Assembly (NCBI GenBank): GCA_902610755.1
Contig: CACLWW010000006.1
Span: forward strand, 1 to 57,782
Source: an uncultured Pelagibacteraceae bacterium
Lineage (GTDB): Bacteria; Pseudomonadota; Alphaproteobacteria; Pelagibacterales; Pelagibacteraceae
DNA length: 57,782 nt
Reading direction: 5' to 3'
The position numbers and the translations under genes were made by a program. Shown in pieces: positions 27,724-36,910 of the stretch. The number at the start of each line of letters is the position of its first letter. Positions within the stretch are counted from its first letter, which is position 1. A model generated the notes under the pieces. The model had not been told where the DNA came from. It was given only the letters and a program-made list of their open reading frames with translations, and ran no database searches.

Positions 27724-28645
27724 GTTTTAATTTCACCTTTTTAATTTGATGATTTTCATTTAAATTAATAACTGCCGAAGAGTATTTTGGAGTATGTTTA
27801 AACATATTTTGAGTAATTCTTTGATAAGTCATCATAAAAGTTTCAACTTCTTTTTCATTCATTATTTTAGAATTTTTTTTTGTTCCACTTTTCATTTTTA
27901 ATTTTTTTTCTTGTTTCAATCTCCACCTTTTTAACAATTTGAAATTTTTAGCTTTTAAATATAACAGACTATCCAATTGATCAAAGAGTTTTGAATATTT
28001 CGATTTAAGTTGATTATTAACATAGCTTCTCCAAATCTTCTTTTTGTCTGCATTTTTTTCTAAAATATTTATTGGTCTATTTAAAGATTTGGTATTTTCG
28101 GGCTTAGCACCAACACACCAACCCTCTAAAATTAAAATATCTGGTTTCTTTTTTAATTTGAACCAACCATTTTTTTTACACCTGTCATCAATTGACTTAT
28201 CAAATTTTGGAATACTAATTGATCTAAATTTATTTTTTTTAACTTTCTTAAAAAGATTAAGCATTAATTGTATGTCATGGGTGCCTGGAACCCCTCTCGT
28301 AAGTAACAAAGGATGTTTATTTTTCGATAATAAAATTCTTTCATTTCTAGTTTTATAAAAATCGTCAATAGAAATTTTGAAAACCTGTAATTTAAAATAT
28401 TTAACGAGTACTAATCTTAATAAAGTTGATATTGTTGTTTTTCCAGTACCCTGACCTCCTGCAAGACCCACAAGCAAAGTTTTTTTATCTTTTCTTTTTT
28501 TGTTAATCCAAAAACATAAAGGAATTATATGGGATTTTATCATTTGATCTTTTTTTTTAAACTTTTCTTTTTTTGTTTCTTGCGACTGTATGTATTTTAC
28601 ACAATCCTTTCTTACTTTTTCAAAACACTCTCTGTAATTTTGCAT
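27716..28645 (-). CDS. P-loop kinase, probable D-glycerate 3-kinase
   Basis: A 309-residue protein with Walker A GLAGGQGTGKTTIS. SIDDFYKTRNERILL and TRGVPGTHDIQLM are typical of the plant/yeast-type glycerate kinase group, which is related to phosphoribulokinase and uridine kinase. DILILEGWCVGAKP is the Walker B-like acid region. The expected reaction is D-glycerate + ATP to 3-phosphoglycerate, feeding glycolate/glyoxylate carbon into central metabolism. It lies one base downstream of the tandem GFA genes and overlaps the TolC-like gene. The kinase fold is certain; the substrate is probable. Confidence 0.78.
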   Translation of the reverse strand: MQNYRECFEKVRKDCVKYIQSQETKKEKFKKKDQMIKSHIIPLCFWINKKRKDKKTLLVGLAGGQGTGKTTISTLLRLVLVKYFKLQVFKISIDDFYKTRNERILLSKNKHPLLLTRGVPGTHDIQLMLNLFKKVKKNKFRSISIPKFDKSIDDRCKKNGWFKLKKKPDILILEGWCVGAKPENTKSLNRPINILEKNADKKKIWRSYVNNQLKSKYSKLFDQLDSLLYLKAKNFKLLKRWRLKQEKKLKMKSGTKKNSKIMNEKEVETFMMTYQRITQNMFKHTPKYSSAVINLNENHQIKKVKLKHV

Positions 28646-28646
28646 T

Positions 28647-29018
28647 TTATTTTTTTTGATCTAATGGGTGGTTTTCACCATTATTAACTGGAACATCTTT
28701 TAAAGCAAAAGTATCTATGTCGTCAATACATGCGATGTTTATTCCGTAAATTTTTGGATTAATTCTTGGTCTATTGTGAGTGTGAATACCACATATAGAA
28801 CAGAAATAGTGTTTGGCTACTTTTGTGTAATATTGGTAAAGTTTTAAAATTTTTTCACCTTTAATTAATTTAAAGTCGTTCTCTCCTATCACGCCAATTA
28901 TGTACCCTTTTCTTTTACATAAAGAGCAATTGCATCTCATGAATTTTTCAATACCTGTTTCAGGTATCTTTACTTCAGCTTCAACTTCACCACAGTGACA
29001 CTTTAATTTTTTTATCAT
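28647..29018 (-). CDS. GFA-family (CENP-V/GFA domain) zinc protein, copy A
   Basis: A 123-residue protein of the glutathione-dependent formaldehyde-activating (GFA) fold. The zinc-binding cysteines are in place: KCHCGEVEAEV at the start, RCNCSLCKRKG in the middle and HYFCSICGIHTHN. The founding member was described as joining glutathione and formaldehyde, but many relatives have no known reaction. It overlaps its paralogue by 4 bases and precedes the glycerate-kinase-like gene. Confidence 0.88.
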   Translation of the reverse strand: MIKKLKCHCGEVEAEVKIPETGIEKFMRCNCSLCKRKGYIIGVIGENDFKLIKGEKILKLYQYYTKVAKHYFCSICGIHTHNRPRINPKIYGINIACIDDIDTFALKDVPVNNGENHPLDQKK

Positions 29019-29389
29019 TTTTTTATTCTATCCATTTTATGATTTTTACCATCATTTACTCTTACATTAAGTTCAAATAATTCTTTGGTTGATATATCTT
29101 CTAAACATCCAACGTTTACTCCATATGTATTTGGATCGCTCCTTCTCAAATTATGAGTGTTTATTCCACAAACAGAACAAAAAAAGTGCTTTGCAGCTTT
29201 TGTATTGAATTGGTAATATTTAATTTTTTCTGCACCCTTAACTATTTCCAAATCTTTCTTATCCACTATTGTTGTTATAGAGCCTTTTCTTTTGCAAATA
29301 GAGCAGTTACATCTGTAATAATCATTTGATTTTTCTTTTAATTTTATTTTTATTTCTATCTCTCCACAGTGACACGTTAATTTTTTCAT
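29015..29389 (-). CDS. GFA-family (CENP-V/GFA domain) zinc protein, copy B
   Basis: A 124-residue paralogue of the next gene, with the same cysteine layout (TCHCGEIEIKI, RCNCSICKRKG, HFFCSVCGINTHN). The two align end to end without large gaps, so they are a tandem duplication. It is the first gene of the minus-strand GFA-GFA-kinase-TolC run and is divergent from umuD across a 169-base spacer. Confidence 0.88.
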   Translation of the reverse strand: MKKLTCHCGEIEIKIKLKEKSNDYYRCNCSICKRKGSITTIVDKKDLEIVKGAEKIKYYQFNTKAAKHFFCSVCGINTHNLRRSDPNTYGVNVGCLEDISTKELFELNVRVNDGKNHKMDRIKK

Positions 29390-29539
29390 CTCTTTTTTAC
29401 TCTATCCCTTGTAAAAGTTATCCACAACGTATCAAAATGTAGTTTCAGTGTTCTCGTTTTGATTCACTTTTGATTCAATTTCAGACTCAAAATACAACCT
29501 ATTTGACTATATCGATTTATTAGGCTATTAATTACAAAA

Positions 29540-29554
29540 GAACAAAATAAGAAC
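29540..29554 (+). promoter_or_regulatory. Consensus LexA (SOS) box of umuDC
   Basis: GAACAAAATAAGAAC, an exact match to the alphaproteobacterial operator GAAC-N7-GAAC. It ends four bases before the umuD ATG. LexA bound here would block transcription or early elongation, and cleavage after DNA damage would release the operon. The closeness to the ATG suggests a very short leader. Confidence 0.8.
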
Positions 29555-29558
29555 ATTT

Positions 29559-29954
29559 ATGAAGCTAACTATACCCTATTATTTACACAAAGCTGGAGCA
29601 GGTTTTCCTTCGCCAGCTACAGACTACATTGAGGAAGACATAGATCTAAATGTTCATCTTATAAAGAATGTTCCTGCAACATTTATAATTAGGGTACAGG
29701 GAAAATCTATGGTCAATGCTGGAATTTATGACGGAGATTTATTAGTTGTAGACAAAAGCCTAAAGCCTAAAAATTTTTCTACTGTTATAGCAAATGTTCA
29801 TGACGAACTTGTTGTTAAAAGTTTTGTCAAAGAAAACGATAAACAATTTCTAACCTCTGGGTCTAAAAAATTTGAGGATAGAATTTTAATAAATGAAGAA
29901 GCAGATGTTTTTGTTTGGGGGGTCGTAACTTATGTCATCCACTCTGTATACTAA
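29559..29954 (+). CDS. umuD: UmuD-like S24 peptidase, subunit of translesion polymerase V
   Basis: A self-cleaving accessory subunit of DNA polymerase V, 131 residues. It matches UmuD through [17 protein letters not shown]. The likely cleavage bond is Ala14-Gly15 (E. coli: Cys-Gly). The catalytic serine is Ser50 in [10 protein letters not shown] and the general-base lysine is Lys87 in DELVVKSF. The N-terminal arm removed on cleavage is shorter than the 24 residues of E. coli. It overlaps umuC by 23 bases and is preceded by a consensus SOS box. Confidence 0.92.
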   Translation: MKLTIPYYLHKAGAGFPSPATDYIEEDIDLNVHLIKNVPATFIIRVQGKSMVNAGIYDGDLLVVDKSLKPKNFSTVIANVHDELVVKSFVKENDKQFLTSGSKKFEDRILINEEADVFVWGVVTYVIHSVY

Positions 29955-31212
29955 AAAAATTGCATTGATAGATTGTAATTCTTTCTATGTTTCTTGTGAA
30001 AGATTATTCAACCCAAAAATAAGAAGGCTACCCGTGGTAGTTCTTTCTAATAATGACGGATGTATAATATCAAGATCTAACGAAGCTAAAGCCTTAGGAA
30101 TCAAAATGGGAGAGCCTTATTTTAAAGCAAGAAATATTATTATAAAAAATAATGTTCAGGTATTTTCTTCAAACTATTCTCTATATGGAGACATATCAAG
30201 AAGAGTAATGCGAACATTAAAAAGATTTAACTCAAAAATAGAGGTTTATTCTATTGATGAAGCTTTTTTAGATTTGTCTAATTTTTCAGATAAAGAAGTA
30301 AAAGATGTTGGTAAAGAAATTAGAAATACTGTTTTACAATGGACTGGTATACCAACTAGTATCGGGATAGCTGAAACCAAAACCTTGAGCAAGGTTGCAA
30401 ATCACATAGCAAAAAAACAGAAGTCGGGTGTTGTAAGTTTGGTCAATATTAAGGACTTAGACCCAATATTAGAAAAGGTTGAAGTAAGAGATATATGGGG
30501 AGTTGGAAAACAACTATCAAAGTTTTATATCAAAAATGGAATTTATAATGCAAAACAATTAAAGAATGCTTCAAATACTTGGATTAAAAAAACAAAAAAC
30601 GTTCTTAGTTCAAGAACTGCTATGGAGCTTAGAGGTGTTCCTTGTATTGAAATTGAAACCAAACAAGCAAAAAGAAAAAGTTGTTGTGTATCGAGATCAT
30701 TTGGAAAAAAAGTAGAAAAACTCAGAGAACTGAAAGAGTCTGTAACAAGCTATTGTTTAAATGCAGCAGAAAAAATTAGATCTGAGTCACTAGTCTGTAA
30801 GTCTATCACTGTTTTTATAAGAACAAGTCCTTTTCAAAATAAAGGTATATTTTATTCAAATTCAAAAACTATCGATTTTCCTATTGCCACAAATAATAGT
30901 ATTGAAATAGTTAAAAACGCTCTTGAAGGTCTTGATCTAATATACAAAGATGGATTCAAGTATCAAAAAGCTGGCATAATTTTATCAGGTTTATCAGACT
31001 CTGAAAAAGGAAATAGTTTATTTAAGTCTACAAAAGACGAAAGAATTAAAAACTTAATGCAATCTATTGATAACACTAACTACAGGTATGGAAGATCAAC
31101 AATTAGCTTGGCAAGTGCAGGGATAAATAAAAAATGGAGTATGAGAAGACAATATTCCTCAAAAATTGATACAGCAGATTTTTATTCTTTACCTAAAATA
31201 CTAGCAAACTAG
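29932..31212 (+). CDS. umuC: Y-family DNA polymerase UmuC (pol V catalytic subunit)
   Basis: Translesion DNA polymerase, 426 residues. The first palm motif is [16 protein letters not shown], the steric region [18 protein letters not shown] and the catalytic acids [13 protein letters not shown]. The helix-hairpin-helix region ([20 protein letters not shown]) and little finger follow, and the end [20 protein letters not shown] is typical of UmuC rather than DinB. It is translated with umuD (23-base overlap). The stop shares a CTAG palindrome with the convergent GT2 gene. Confidence 0.96.
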   Translation: MSSTLYTKKIALIDCNSFYVSCERLFNPKIRRLPVVVLSNNDGCIISRSNEAKALGIKMGEPYFKARNIIIKNNVQVFSSNYSLYGDISRRVMRTLKRFNSKIEVYSIDEAFLDLSNFSDKEVKDVGKEIRNTVLQWTGIPTSIGIAETKTLSKVANHIAKKQKSGVVSLVNIKDLDPILEKVEVRDIWGVGKQLSKFYIKNGIYNAKQLKNASNTWIKKTKNVLSSRTAMELRGVPCIEIETKQAKRKSCCVSRSFGKKVEKLRELKESVTSYCLNAAEKIRSESLVCKSITVFIRTSPFQNKGIFYSNSKTIDFPIATNNSIEIVKNALEGLDLIYKDGFKYQKAGIILSGLSDSEKGNSLFKSTKDERIKNLMQSIDNTNYRYGRSTISLASAGINKKWSMRRQYSSKIDTADFYSLPKILAN

Positions 31213-32075
31213 TGAGGACGAACATCTCCAATGTTTGAAAGTGATGCATCGAATTCTTTGATGTTCTCTCTATTGGATAAACTAAAAATAATAAATAAAA
31301 ATATGATAAGTAAAAATAGAGGAAAGATAGTAATTAAGGAAATATTTTTATTTATGACGGCAAAATAAATTACAAAAAACAAAATTGATCTTATAGTAAC
31401 ATTAAACTTAAAAACAGAAATGATGGATAAACTGTGTTTAACTAAATTTAAAAAGCTCATTTTAGAAGGCCCAAAATAACGTTTACCTCTAGTTGATTTA
31501 ATGGATCCAAAACTTTTTTCAATTTTAACAAGCGATCCAGAAAAACTATTCCAGGATGATTTTTCAATAATAAACTTTTTAACAACTGATTTGGGTAAAC
31601 AAGTGAAATTTCCAAATTTAATACTTTTTCCTGTAAAGAAATATGTCAAAAATTTATGGACTACATAAAAAAAGGTAAAAATTGATCCTTCAGATCTTTT
31701 AATTCTTTCACCGACTATTGTTTTATCAGCATAATAATCCGTGCTTTCTATAAATTTACTAATTTCATCAGGTCTGTCCTCCCCATCACCATCCATGGGG
31801 ATTACATAGTCAAAATCCTCTTTTTCGTAAATATATTTTAAGCCAGTCGCAATAGATCTAGCATGACCGACATTTTTTAATAAACTGATAACTTCAACTT
31901 TAATTTCCTCTGTAGAGAATCTTTTATCTTCATATCCCTCTGTCGATCCATCGTTAATTACAAAAATTGAGAACTTACAATTAATATTTTTTACCTTCAA
32001 ATTTATATCTTCGATAAGTTTTTCAAGAGACTGCCAATCGTTATAAACTGGAATTAAGATTATTATTTTTTTCAT
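31209..32075 (-). CDS. Family 2 glycosyltransferase with C-terminal membrane segments (polyprenol-phosphate type)
   Basis: A 288-residue protein. The GT2 catalytic domain has [19 protein letters not shown] and the metal site [12 protein letters not shown]. Two hydrophobic segments lie at about residues 225-265. This is the layout of dolichol-phosphate-mannose-synthase or GtrB-like enzymes, which load a sugar onto a polyprenyl phosphate. It overlaps the GT39 gene by 4 bases. The pair suggests a charge-and-transfer system in which this protein makes the lipid-linked donor. Sugar and acceptor are unknown. Confidence 0.85.
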   Translation of the reverse strand: MKKIIILIPVYNDWQSLEKLIEDINLKVKNINCKFSIFVINDGSTEGYEDKRFSTEEIKVEVISLLKNVGHARSIATGLKYIYEKEDFDYVIPMDGDGEDRPDEISKFIESTDYYADKTIVGERIKRSEGSIFTFFYVVHKFLTYFFTGKSIKFGNFTCLPKSVVKKFIIEKSSWNSFSGSLVKIEKSFGSIKSTRGKRYFGPSKMSFLNLVKHSLSIISVFKFNVTIRSILFFVIYFAVINKNISLITIFPLFLLIIFLFIIFSLSNRENIKEFDASLSNIGDVRPH

Positions 32076-33391
32076 CTATAACCTACACAAACTTTTTTAG
32101 TACAAATATATGCATTAAGTAAATCAACATTTTTTTGATTTATTTCTCCAAGCCATACTGGTCTTCCTTCCATATGGTAAGATATATTACCTGCATACCA
32201 TTCATCCCCTAAAACTACATTAATTGATTCTGTAAAATCTTTTTGCCAAACTTGAAGAACTTTATTGGCTTCAACTTTGCCCTTATAATCAGTTCTTTTA
32301 TTTTCATTAATGAGTGAGACCAGACCATATGTAATAGGAGATAATAAAAACAAAACTAAAAATGGTTTGAAAAATTCTTTAAACGTTTGTTCGTCATCTT
32401 TAATATCAAACATACTTAAAATAAGGACACCGAAAAAAAGATAAAAAGGTGTCATCCACATTGTTCTTATTTTTGAGCCAGTTACAACTGAAGTCGCAAA
32501 CATTAAAACTATTGGAAGAAAGTTTATTAGTAAAATAAAATATTTTTTTTTATCCTTTATATCAAATCTTATTTTTATTTTTTTTATTATAAAATAACAA
32601 AGAACAAAAAAAGGTATTAATATACCAATCTGTTTAATCAAAAATATAATTGGAAACTTTAAGTGATTTAAAAAACTATAATCCACCAGTCCAGCTCTAT
32701 TAAAAGCATATTTAATTGTTATAAAATCATTTTGAAAAAGCCAAATTAAATGAGGGACTAACAAAACGAAAAATATTTCAATTGGTAAATAATGTTTAAA
32801 ATCTATTTTCCTAGTTTTTGTTATGAAAAACTCATAGGCAAAGATCATTACTACTGATAAAAGCAAATAAGCAAACAAATACTTTGTTAAAAAACCAATT
32901 GCAGCGGTAACACCTAATAAAATTAGTATTACAGTATTTGTATCTTTCTTCATGTATAATTTCCATGAAAGGTAAACCGTAAGAGCCCAAAAAGGTAACT
33001 GGCAAACATTTACGTTAAATTCTGGTGTGGTAAAATTGTAAAAATATATTCCTTCTAGAATTAAGACAGAAAAAAAACTTAACGTTTTATTTTGAAAAAA
33101 TTCATTTGAAAATATCCATACTATATAAAAGGCTAATATTACAAAAATTTGACTTAAAAAATAATAAGCAATGTCATTACTTCCGAAAAGAAAATAAAAA
33201 AATTCAACAAAGAAAGCACTCACTGGTGGATGCTTGTTATATCCCCAATCTAAATTACTGCCCCAGGCTAACGCTTCTATCGTATCTAATGGTAAATTAT
33301 TATTTGTGATAGAAGGAATCAAGGTCCAAACAAATAAGTGTGCAATTAAAAAAAGATAGAATAAATTACTTATATTCTTTTTTTTAAACAT
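32072..33391 (-). CDS. GT39/ArnT-like membrane glycosyltransferase
   Basis: A 439-residue polytopic membrane protein with about eleven hydrophobic segments. The first extracytoplasmic loop has the acidic motif DTIEALAWG and WGYNKHPPVSAFFVEFF, typical of PMT_2/ArnT-type enzymes that use polyprenyl-phosphate sugars. A short periplasmic C-terminal region (DEWYAGNISYHMEGRPVW) follows. It is translated just ahead of the GT2 partner. Likely acceptors are lipid A or surface glycans, but that is inference. Confidence 0.85.
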   Translation of the reverse strand: MFKKKNISNLFYLFLIAHLFVWTLIPSITNNNLPLDTIEALAWGSNLDWGYNKHPPVSAFFVEFFYFLFGSNDIAYYFLSQIFVILAFYIVWIFSNEFFQNKTLSFFSVLILEGIYFYNFTTPEFNVNVCQLPFWALTVYLSWKLYMKKDTNTVILILLGVTAAIGFLTKYLFAYLLLSVVMIFAYEFFITKTRKIDFKHYLPIEIFFVLLVPHLIWLFQNDFITIKYAFNRAGLVDYSFLNHLKFPIIFLIKQIGILIPFFVLCYFIIKKIKIRFDIKDKKKYFILLINFLPIVLMFATSVVTGSKIRTMWMTPFYLFFGVLILSMFDIKDDEQTFKEFFKPFLVLFLLSPITYGLVSLINENKRTDYKGKVEANKVLQVWQKDFTESINVVLGDEWYAGNISYHMEGRPVWLGEINQKNVDLLNAYICTKKVCVGYR

Positions 33392-33471
33392 ATATCTATA
33401 TATTTATACAATTAATGGTTTCTTGACACCATTTAATTGCTGAATATACTGCGAGCGCTTTAAAAATTAAA

Positions 33472-33891
33472 ATGGTTAAAATTTCAAAAAACTACGTTCC
33501 AAAAGAATCAGAAAAATATATGTGTGAAAAACATAAGCTTTTTTTCAAAAATAAATTATCAGAATGGAAAAAAGATCTTGTAAGATCAAACAATGAAGCT
33601 CTGTATAATAGTTCAATGGATGATAACAGCACATCAGCAGACATCGTAGACCAAGCAAGTTCATACACTGACAAAAATGTTGAGATGAGAGCTATTAATA
33701 GACAGATAAAACTTATATCTAAAATCGACGCTGCGCTTAGAAGAATTAAAGATGGAACATATGGTTTTTGTGAAGATACAGGTGAACCAATTGGAATTAA
33801 GAGACTAATTGCTCGTCCTGTAGCAACACTAAGTATCTCTGCTCAAGAAAAACATGAAAAAGAGGAAAAAGTTTACGCAAGTGACGTTTAA
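33472..33891 (+). CDS. dksA: DksA/TraR-family transcription factor with degenerate zinc site
   Basis: Binds the RNA polymerase secondary channel and, with ppGpp, tunes rRNA and stress promoters. 139 residues. The coiled-coil tip is conserved (ADIVDQA: Asp57, Asp60, Ala62). The zinc finger keeps one of four cysteines: Cys100, Thr103, Ser121 and Ala124 replace C-x2-C...C-x2-C. This C-x2-T/S-x2-A form is known in other alphaproteobacteria and works without zinc. Its stop shares the TTAA palindrome with the convergent GST gene. Confidence 0.93.
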   Translation: MVKISKNYVPKESEKYMCEKHKLFFKNKLSEWKKDLVRSNNEALYNSSMDDNSTSADIVDQASSYTDKNVEMRAINRQIKLISKIDAALRRIKDGTYGFCEDTGEPIGIKRLIARPVATLSISAQEKHEKEEKVYASDV

Positions 33892-34526
33892 GGGGAGGGT
33901 ATTTTTTCTCCTTTATTCATAAAATCATAACCTTTGATAACCGCTGGTCTTCCTGCAATTTCATTATACCATCTCGTCAAATTTTTGTGGTTCTTTAAAC
34001 CGATATCATGCCAGTCATGTCTAGCAATCCATGGCCATGTAGCTATGTCAGCAATTGAGTACTCTTCACCTGCTAAAAATTTTGATTGTGATAATCTTAG
34101 ATCTAAATCGTTATAGATTGCTTTTGAAATTTTAAAATATCTATCTTCCCCAAATTTACTTTTTCCGGGATTATAATGATGAAACTGGTGATGTTGACCT
34201 AACATTGGTCCAACATAACCCATCTGGGCCATTAACCATTGATTGATTTGGTCTCTATTTTTTTCATCATAAAACTTGCCACTTTTATTACCTAGGTAGA
34301 TCAAGATTGCACCAGACTCAAAAATTGCCTTACCGTTATCATGGTCTTTAATTACAGGGATCTTATTAAATGGGCTTATTTTTTTGAATTCAGGGTCAAA
34401 TTGTTCATCTTTAAACAAATTAACCTTTGTAACTTTGTACTTATATTGAATTTCCTCAAGCATAATTGAGATCTTTTTTCCATTGGGCGTATCGGCTGTA
34501 AAAAGCTCAATCACTTTTAACGCCAA
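33888..34526 (-). CDS. Glutathione S-transferase family protein (YfcG/nu-class-like)
   Basis: A 212-residue thioredoxin-fold plus helical-domain protein. The N-terminal TADTPNGKKISIMLEE resembles the T-x-PNG motif of nu-class GSTs such as YfcG/YghU, which have glutathione-dependent disulfide reductase activity. KIPVIKDHDNGKAIFESGAILIYL is the glutathione-binding region, and YSIADIATWPWI is the C-domain signature. It overlaps the reductase gene by 20 bases, so it belongs to the ferredoxin/reductase operon. The natural substrate is unknown. Confidence 0.9.
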   Translation of the reverse strand: MALKVIELFTADTPNGKKISIMLEEIQYKYKVTKVNLFKDEQFDPEFKKISPFNKIPVIKDHDNGKAIFESGAILIYLGNKSGKFYDEKNRDQINQWLMAQMGYVGPMLGQHHQFHHYNPGKSKFGEDRYFKISKAIYNDLDLRLSQSKFLAGEEYSIADIATWPWIARHDWHDIGLKNHKNLTRWYNEIAGRPAVIKGYDFMNKGEKIPSP

Positions 34527-35525
34527 GTCTGTTTTTTATAGCTTTTGATGATGTTGTAAATTCAAAACGATATTTCTCATTCGGTCTGGCTAATTTGAAA
34601 CATGCTCTTGCTGCTAAAGCCCCTTCATGAAAACCTGATAAAATTAATTTTAATTTCCCTGGATAGTTACAAATATCACCAACAGCATAAATCCCTTTTT
34701 GGTTTGTCTCGAATTTTTCAGTATCAACTTCGACCGTTTTTCTATCAATATTCAGCCCCCAATTTGCAATTGGTCCTAACTGCATAATAAGCCCAAAGAA
34801 ACCTAGCACATAATCTGTTTTTAAATTTAAAGTTTTTTTACCATCATCTTCAATATCTATACTTTCAATTTCATTTGAACCGTTTAATTTTTTTAATTGA
34901 AACTTAGTAAAAAGATTAATTTTCTTTGATTTTGTTAATTCATGAACTTTATCAACAGTTGCCTGAGCACCTCTAAATTCATCCCTTCTATGTATCAGAT
35001 TAACATTACAATTATTTGATAATTCAACAGCCCAATCTAATGCACTATCCCCACCACCAAAAATTGAAACTGTTTTGCCTTTAAAAATATTTTTATCCTT
35101 AATTGAATATAAAATTGATTTATTTTCAAATTTCTCGTGTCCTTCAACTGAAAATTTTCTTGGTTCAAATGATCCGACTCCACCCGCAATTATGACATTT
35201 GGAGTAGTAAACGAAGTTCCTTTATTTGTTTTAACAATCCATTTGTCACCATCCTTTTTTACTTGATCAACTCTTTCAGATAAATGAAATTTAATATCGA
35301 AAGGCTTTAGTTGATTAATTAAATTATTTGTAAGCTCTTCGCCTGTGCATTCTGGAACTGCTGGAATATCATAAATAGGCTTATCAGGATAAAGCTCTAT
35401 ACATTGTCCACCTATTTTATCTAAGTTATCAACGATCTCACAATCTAAACCAATTAATTTTAATTGATGTGCAGTAAAAAGACCGGTCGGTCCAGCTCCA
35501 ATAATTAACGCATCTGTTTTAATCA

Positions 35526-35526
<1 letters not shown>
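34507..35526 (-). CDS. Ferredoxin--NADP(+) reductase, thioredoxin-reductase-like type
   Basis: A flavoprotein of 339 residues. The FAD motif is IIGAGPTGLFTAHQL, the NADPH motif FGGGDSALDWAVEL, and the FAD end motif AVGDICNYPGKLKLILSGF. The CxxC redox centre of thioredoxin reductase is absent, which fits the TrxB-like ferredoxin-NADP reductase class. The [2Fe-2S] ferredoxin gene overlaps it by one base upstream and is the obvious partner. The GST gene follows. Confidence 0.93.
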
Positions 35527-35902
<376 letters not shown>

Positions 35903-35921
35903 AAAATTAAGATAATTTTTA

Positions 35922-36695
35922 TTATCTAGCTCTCGCTGGTGTACTTGAAACTGCAGCTGCCCAAATTACTAGACCGAATGCGATCTTGTTAATAAAGTCA
36001 GCTAAGTTGTAAATGATGTTCAATGAAGCTGCATCAATTCCACCTGTTAGGTAACCAAAAATGTAACCTAATGGGTAAATTGCCCAACCAATTGTTACGA
36101 TCATTCTCATTGCACCGAAAGCTGTAACAAGTGCTTTGTTACCACTTTTTGATGCTGCTTTTCCAGCTTCACCTGAGAATACTTCATATAAGATGTAGAT
36201 CCATCCAGCCATACCGATTACGAAACCAAGTGTAGCGTTGATGTAACCTGCCTCTCCTAAGTATCCACCTACTAGCATTACTACTGATCCGATTAGTAAT
36301 CTCCAGAAAATTCCTGAAGGTACTTTTCTTATCGCTGCTAATATTAGATAAAACTCAATCATTTGTAACGGCACTGTAATTAACCAGTCAATGTATCTGT
36401 ACACTGTTGGTGAGTCACCTGTAATGATCCATACTTCTCTCATGTACATGTAGTGAACAAATGCAACACCTGTTACTAGACCTGCAACTGTTATAGATGT
36501 TTTCCAACCACCAGCTACTGAACCTCTTTCCATGAAGAAAAAGACAGTTGCTGCAGCCATACCCATAGAAATTAACCAAAATGATATTCCTACAAGGTCA
36601 TCCGTAGCTAACAGAACAGTGTCTGCTGCGTTTGCCGCATCAGCAAAGCCCACTAGAGCTAATGCTGCTAATGCAAACAATTTTAGTTTATTCAT
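35922..36695 (-). CDS. Proteorhodopsin, light-driven proton pump, blue-absorbing type
   Basis: A seven-helix retinal protein of 257 residues with a cleavable signal peptide (about residues 1-24). The proton acceptor is Asp103 in YRYIDWLITVPL and the donor is Glu114. The Schiff-base lysine is Lys237 in FINKIAFG, and the conserved His81 is in FVHYMYMRE. The spectral tuning position (105 in green proteorhodopsin numbering) is Gln111, the blue-absorbing form. A strong GAGGGAG precedes the start and a terminator follows, so it is a well-expressed single-gene unit. No retinal genes are adjacent. Confidence 0.98.
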   Translation of the reverse strand: MNKLKLFALAALALVGFADAANAADTVLLATDDLVGISFWLISMGMAAATVFFFMERGSVAGGWKTSITVAGLVTGVAFVHYMYMREVWIITGDSPTVYRYIDWLITVPLQMIEFYLILAAIRKVPSGIFWRLLIGSVVMLVGGYLGEAGYINATLGFVIGMAGWIYILYEVFSGEAGKAASKSGNKALVTAFGAMRMIVTIGWAIYPLGYIFGYLTGGIDAASLNIIYNLADFINKIAFGLVIWAAAVSSTPARAR

Positions 36696-36701
36696 AAAAA
36701 A

Positions 36702-36708
36702 CTCCCTC
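36702..36708 (-). promoter_or_regulatory. Strong ribosome binding site of proteorhodopsin
   Basis: GAGGGAG on the minus strand, six bases before the ATG. It is one of the few clear Shine-Dalgarno sequences in the window. Confidence 0.75.
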
Positions 36709-36744
36709 TTTAGTTAGTTTTTTGTTAGTTTAAATTTAAACTAC

Positions 36745-36830
36745 GACCTAAACTCAATTTAGATCAAAGTTGGGGTCCTAATATCAAATATAAAGGGTTA
36801 TTAGAAGAGTTATTTAGGACTAATTTAGGT
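36745..36830. repeat. Nested inverted repeats (CCTAA / TTAGG) between proteorhodopsin and prpE
   Basis: Outer arms are ACCTAAA (36746-36752) and TTTAGGT (36824-36830). Inner arms are GTCCTAA (36775-36781) and TTAGGAC (36814-36820). The 215-base divergent spacer holds nothing else obvious. The symmetric arrangement could be an operator for a dimeric regulator serving one or both genes. No factor can be named. Confidence 0.45.
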
Positions 36831-36910
36831 TGATTTTACTGACTTTTTGAAATTAAATGCAACTAACACGTAGAAAAAGTCTTAAATAACAGGATTTTGA
36901 GTCATTTATT

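Noticed and set aside
29450..29464. A second SOS box GTTC-N7-GATT in the GFA-umuD spacer
   Set aside because: Only one half-site matches; it is too weak to call next to the exact box at 29540.
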